Below, one piece after another: positions 5,989 through 7,054 of a DNA stretch of 7,054 nt; position 1 is the stretch's first letter, and each line of letters starts with the position of its first letter. A program made the translations under genes and the position numbers. The notes beneath the pieces were generated by a model. The model had not been told where the DNA came from. It saw only the letters and a list, made by a program, of their open reading frames with translations, and searched no databases. This DNA comes from Flavobacterium sp. (GTDB lineage Bacteria > Bacteroidota > Bacteroidia > Flavobacteriales > Flavobacteriaceae), in assembly GCA_017989775.1 (NCBI GenBank), contig JAGNPF010000076.1, forward strand, positions 1 through 7,054, read 5' to 3'.

Positions 5989-5996
5989 CAAAAGTA
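5989..5996 (-). promoter_or_regulatory. porX: Candidate -7 box for porX
   Basis: On the minus strand this reads TACTTTTG, a perfect TAnnTTTG box, 18 bp before the ATG at 5970. It would give a very short leader of about 10 nt. A TTTG is present upstream but only 13 bp away, shorter than usual, so the -33 element is doubtful. Confidence 0.35.
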
Positions 5997-6086
5997 CTAA
6001 ATCTTATGCCAAATTACTTTTTTTATAACGGGAATTGGCCAAGGGGCTGATAATTTAATACTTTTTTAAGGTATTGGGTTTTACTT

Positions 6087-6103
6087 TGTCATTGCGAGGA
6101 ACG
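6087..6103 (+). repeat. TGTCATTGCGAGGAACG extragenic repeat remnant
   Basis: This 17-mer matches a phrase I recall from dispersed extragenic repeats in Bacteroidota genomes. The following bases (GGGCGCCATCTCATTTCGAGAG) look like a decayed continuation. It marks repeat-rich, non-coding DNA at the edge of the AT-rich segment. Confidence 0.5.
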
Positions 6104-6302
6104 GGCGCCATCTCATTTCGAGAGCAACAAATTCATTTACTTCCGTCTCTCGCGAAAAAGGAAACCATAAACAGTTTATTTTCTTGAAAACAAAGGTTTG
6201 TAAGTAGGAAAAATAAATAATTTATTTAATGTTTTGTAAGAATTATTTAATATATTAGCAAATAAATAACAGCATTTTTTTAGCACACAAAACCACCTAT
6301 AT

Positions 6303-6342
6303 TTCGTTAGATTGAAGCCATTTTATGGCTTCAATAAACGAA
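6303..6342. repeat. Long near-perfect hairpin upstream of the SMEK-like gene
   Basis: ATTGAAGCCAT (6311-6321) pairs perfectly with ATGGCTTCAAT (6325-6335) around a TTT loop. The stem extends outward with TTCGTT (6303-6308) and AACGAA (6337-6342) after a small AG/A internal loop, giving 17 base pairs. No T run follows on either strand, so it is not a normal intrinsic terminator. It ends 53 bp before the ATG at 6396 and may be part of the leader RNA or an operator. Confidence 0.85.
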
Positions 6343-6395
6343 TTATTGACAACCTTCTGACAACGATACTTCTAAGCAACAAATTAAAGACGAAA

Positions 6396-7054
6396 ATGAA
6401 CGACATAGAACTTAATCTTTTCGCTTATATTGATAAAATACAAAGAGGAAGTCTTTTGAATCTTCACGATGAAAAAGTAAAAGCTGAAGATTTCTTTTTA
6501 AGAGTTTTAGAGAAAGTTTATGGTTTTGAAGAGTTAATTAATTTAAACTATGAAAAATTAAACTCAAAAGGAATTGACTTATATGATTCAAAAGAAAAAA
6601 TTGGAATTCAAATTACAGCAATCCAAAGTAATGAAAAAACCAAAATTAATGATACAAAAAAACTTACCTTAAACAATTGGAAAAGTAAAGGATTAAAGAA
6701 ACTTTGGGTATTCTTTATAATTGAAACAAAATATCTGAAAGATATCGACACATCAATTGTAGAAGAAGTTGATGGGGTAAAAATTTACATTAAAACAATT
6801 AAAAATCTAATTGGTGATATAAGTAAATTAGACAAAGAAAAAAGGATTGAAATCTCTGAATTGATTAAACAAGAAGTAAGTGAAGAGTTTTATGGTCTGT
6901 CAAAATTAGTGCTTTTTAAAGAAATTGGAAAAAGCCAAAAATTTGATAGTACAAATTATTTCAATAAAGAAGAATTAATATATTTCAGTAAAAAAGAACA
7001 ACATAAGATTGATAATTTAGCTTACAATTTTACTAATAACATCACAGAACAATA
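6396..7054 (+). CDS. SMEK-domain-like protein, likely defence-associated (3' end cut off)
   Basis: An open frame of 219 codons from ATG 6396 to the window edge, where it breaks after two bases (TA) of the next codon. The N-terminus begins MNDIELNLFAYIDKI and then has LNLHDEKVKAEDFFLRVLEK, NLNYEKLNSKGIDLYD, and IGIQITAIQSNEKT. This order resembles the SMEK domain, a nuclease-like fold found at the start of some anti-phage proteins. Glu31, Asp61 and Gln72 (QIT) would be the acidic/polar core. Residues about 80-165 continue with KLWVFFIIETK and a Lys-rich region, and the C-terminal part is not recognisable. It is the only gene on the plus strand right of 1655, diverges from porX, and uses mostly AAA, ATT, TTA and GAA codons, unlike its GC-richer neighbours. 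That suggests horizontal acquisition. Since the next codon starts with TA it could stop immediately or continue. Confidence 0.75.
   Translation, partial: MNDIELNLFAYIDKIQRGSLLNLHDEKVKAEDFFLRVLEKVYGFEELINLNYEKLNSKGIDLYDSKEKIGIQITAIQSNEKTKINDTKKLTLNNWKSKGLKKLWVFFIIETKYLKDIDTSIVEEVDGVKIYIKTIKNLIGDISKLDKEKRIEISELIKQEVSEEFYGLSKLVLFKEIGKSQKFDSTNYFNKEELIYFSKKEQHKIDNLAYNFTNNITEQ

Larger units (their letters stand above)
5971..6395. other. Divergent spacer between porX and the SMEK-like gene
   Basis: No credible gene lies in these 425 bp. From left to right it holds a -7 box candidate for porX (5989-5996), a TGTCATTGCGAGGAACG repeat remnant (6087-6103) with CGAGAG/CTCTCG arms nearby (6119-6124, 6147-6152), a very AT-rich stretch from about 6165 with TTTGTAAG repeated at 6197-6204 and 6233-6240, and a long hairpin at 6303-6342. 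Composition falls sharply to AT-rich on the right side. The spacer must carry the promoter of the SMEK-like gene, but I find no clean match. Confidence 0.6.

Noticed and set aside
5971..5991. Longer PorX start at a TTG codon (5991)
   Set aside because: ATG 5970 starts right at the receiver domain (MDKIKILWVDDE) as in the family, and the extra residues NSLCII add nothing conserved.
6306..6340. Integron attC site suggested by GTTAGAT next to the hairpin
   Set aside because: The GTTRRRY-like box is on the wrong side of the stem, the opposite box does not fit RYYYAAC, and there is no integrase or cassette array.
6346..6370. TTGACA (6346-6351) and GATACT (6365-6370) as a sigma-70-like promoter
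   Set aside because: The spacer is only 13 bp, and the organism appears to use Bacteroidota-type promoter boxes.

Overview
The window looks like chromosomal DNA from a member of the Bacteroidota, most likely Flavobacterium or a close relative. The evidence is a PorX-type response regulator (type IX secretion / gliding control), Bacteroidota-style promoter candidates (TTTG and TAnnTTTG boxes), lipoproteins with an acidic stretch after the lipobox cysteine, and intergenic repeats of a kind common in flavobacterial genomes. No species call is possible from this alone.

Layout. At the left edge is the last 25 codons of an unidentified plus-strand gene with a strong terminator (102-129). Next come two tandem plus-strand paralogues encoding small CAP/SCP-domain lipoproteins. 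The first (402-896) is intact and ends in a strong terminator. The second (1153-1655) is split by a one-base frameshift at a run of seven A. From about 2000 to 5970 everything runs on the minus strand, so in transcription order it is porX (5970-4387), tsaE (4303-3896), an alanine-dehydrogenase-like gene (3833-2640) and a small membrane-anchored DUF4258-like gene (2373-1999). The first three are spaced by 83 and 62 bp and could be one transcript. The last is separated by 266 bp holding a repeat and its own promoter candidate. These are housekeeping or regulatory genes: T9SS control, the tRNA t6A modification ATPase, and amino-acid metabolism.

After a 425-bp spacer containing a repeat remnant and a near-perfect long hairpin, a plus-strand gene begins at 6396 and runs off the end of the window. 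Its N-terminus resembles the SMEK domain found in some anti-phage or conflict-associated proteins. It is strikingly AT-rich: two 60-base lines counted by hand gave about 18-23% GC, against 57% in a line of porX. This suggests the right end is the edge of an acquired accessory, possibly defence, segment. The rest of that system lies outside the window.

The most interesting points are the AT-rich SMEK-like gene and its upstream hairpin, the frameshifted CAP paralogue, the heptamer tandem repeat in the tsaE leader, the replacement of the usual catalytic His in the alanine-dehydrogenase-like protein, and several nested or imperfect inverted repeats between genes.
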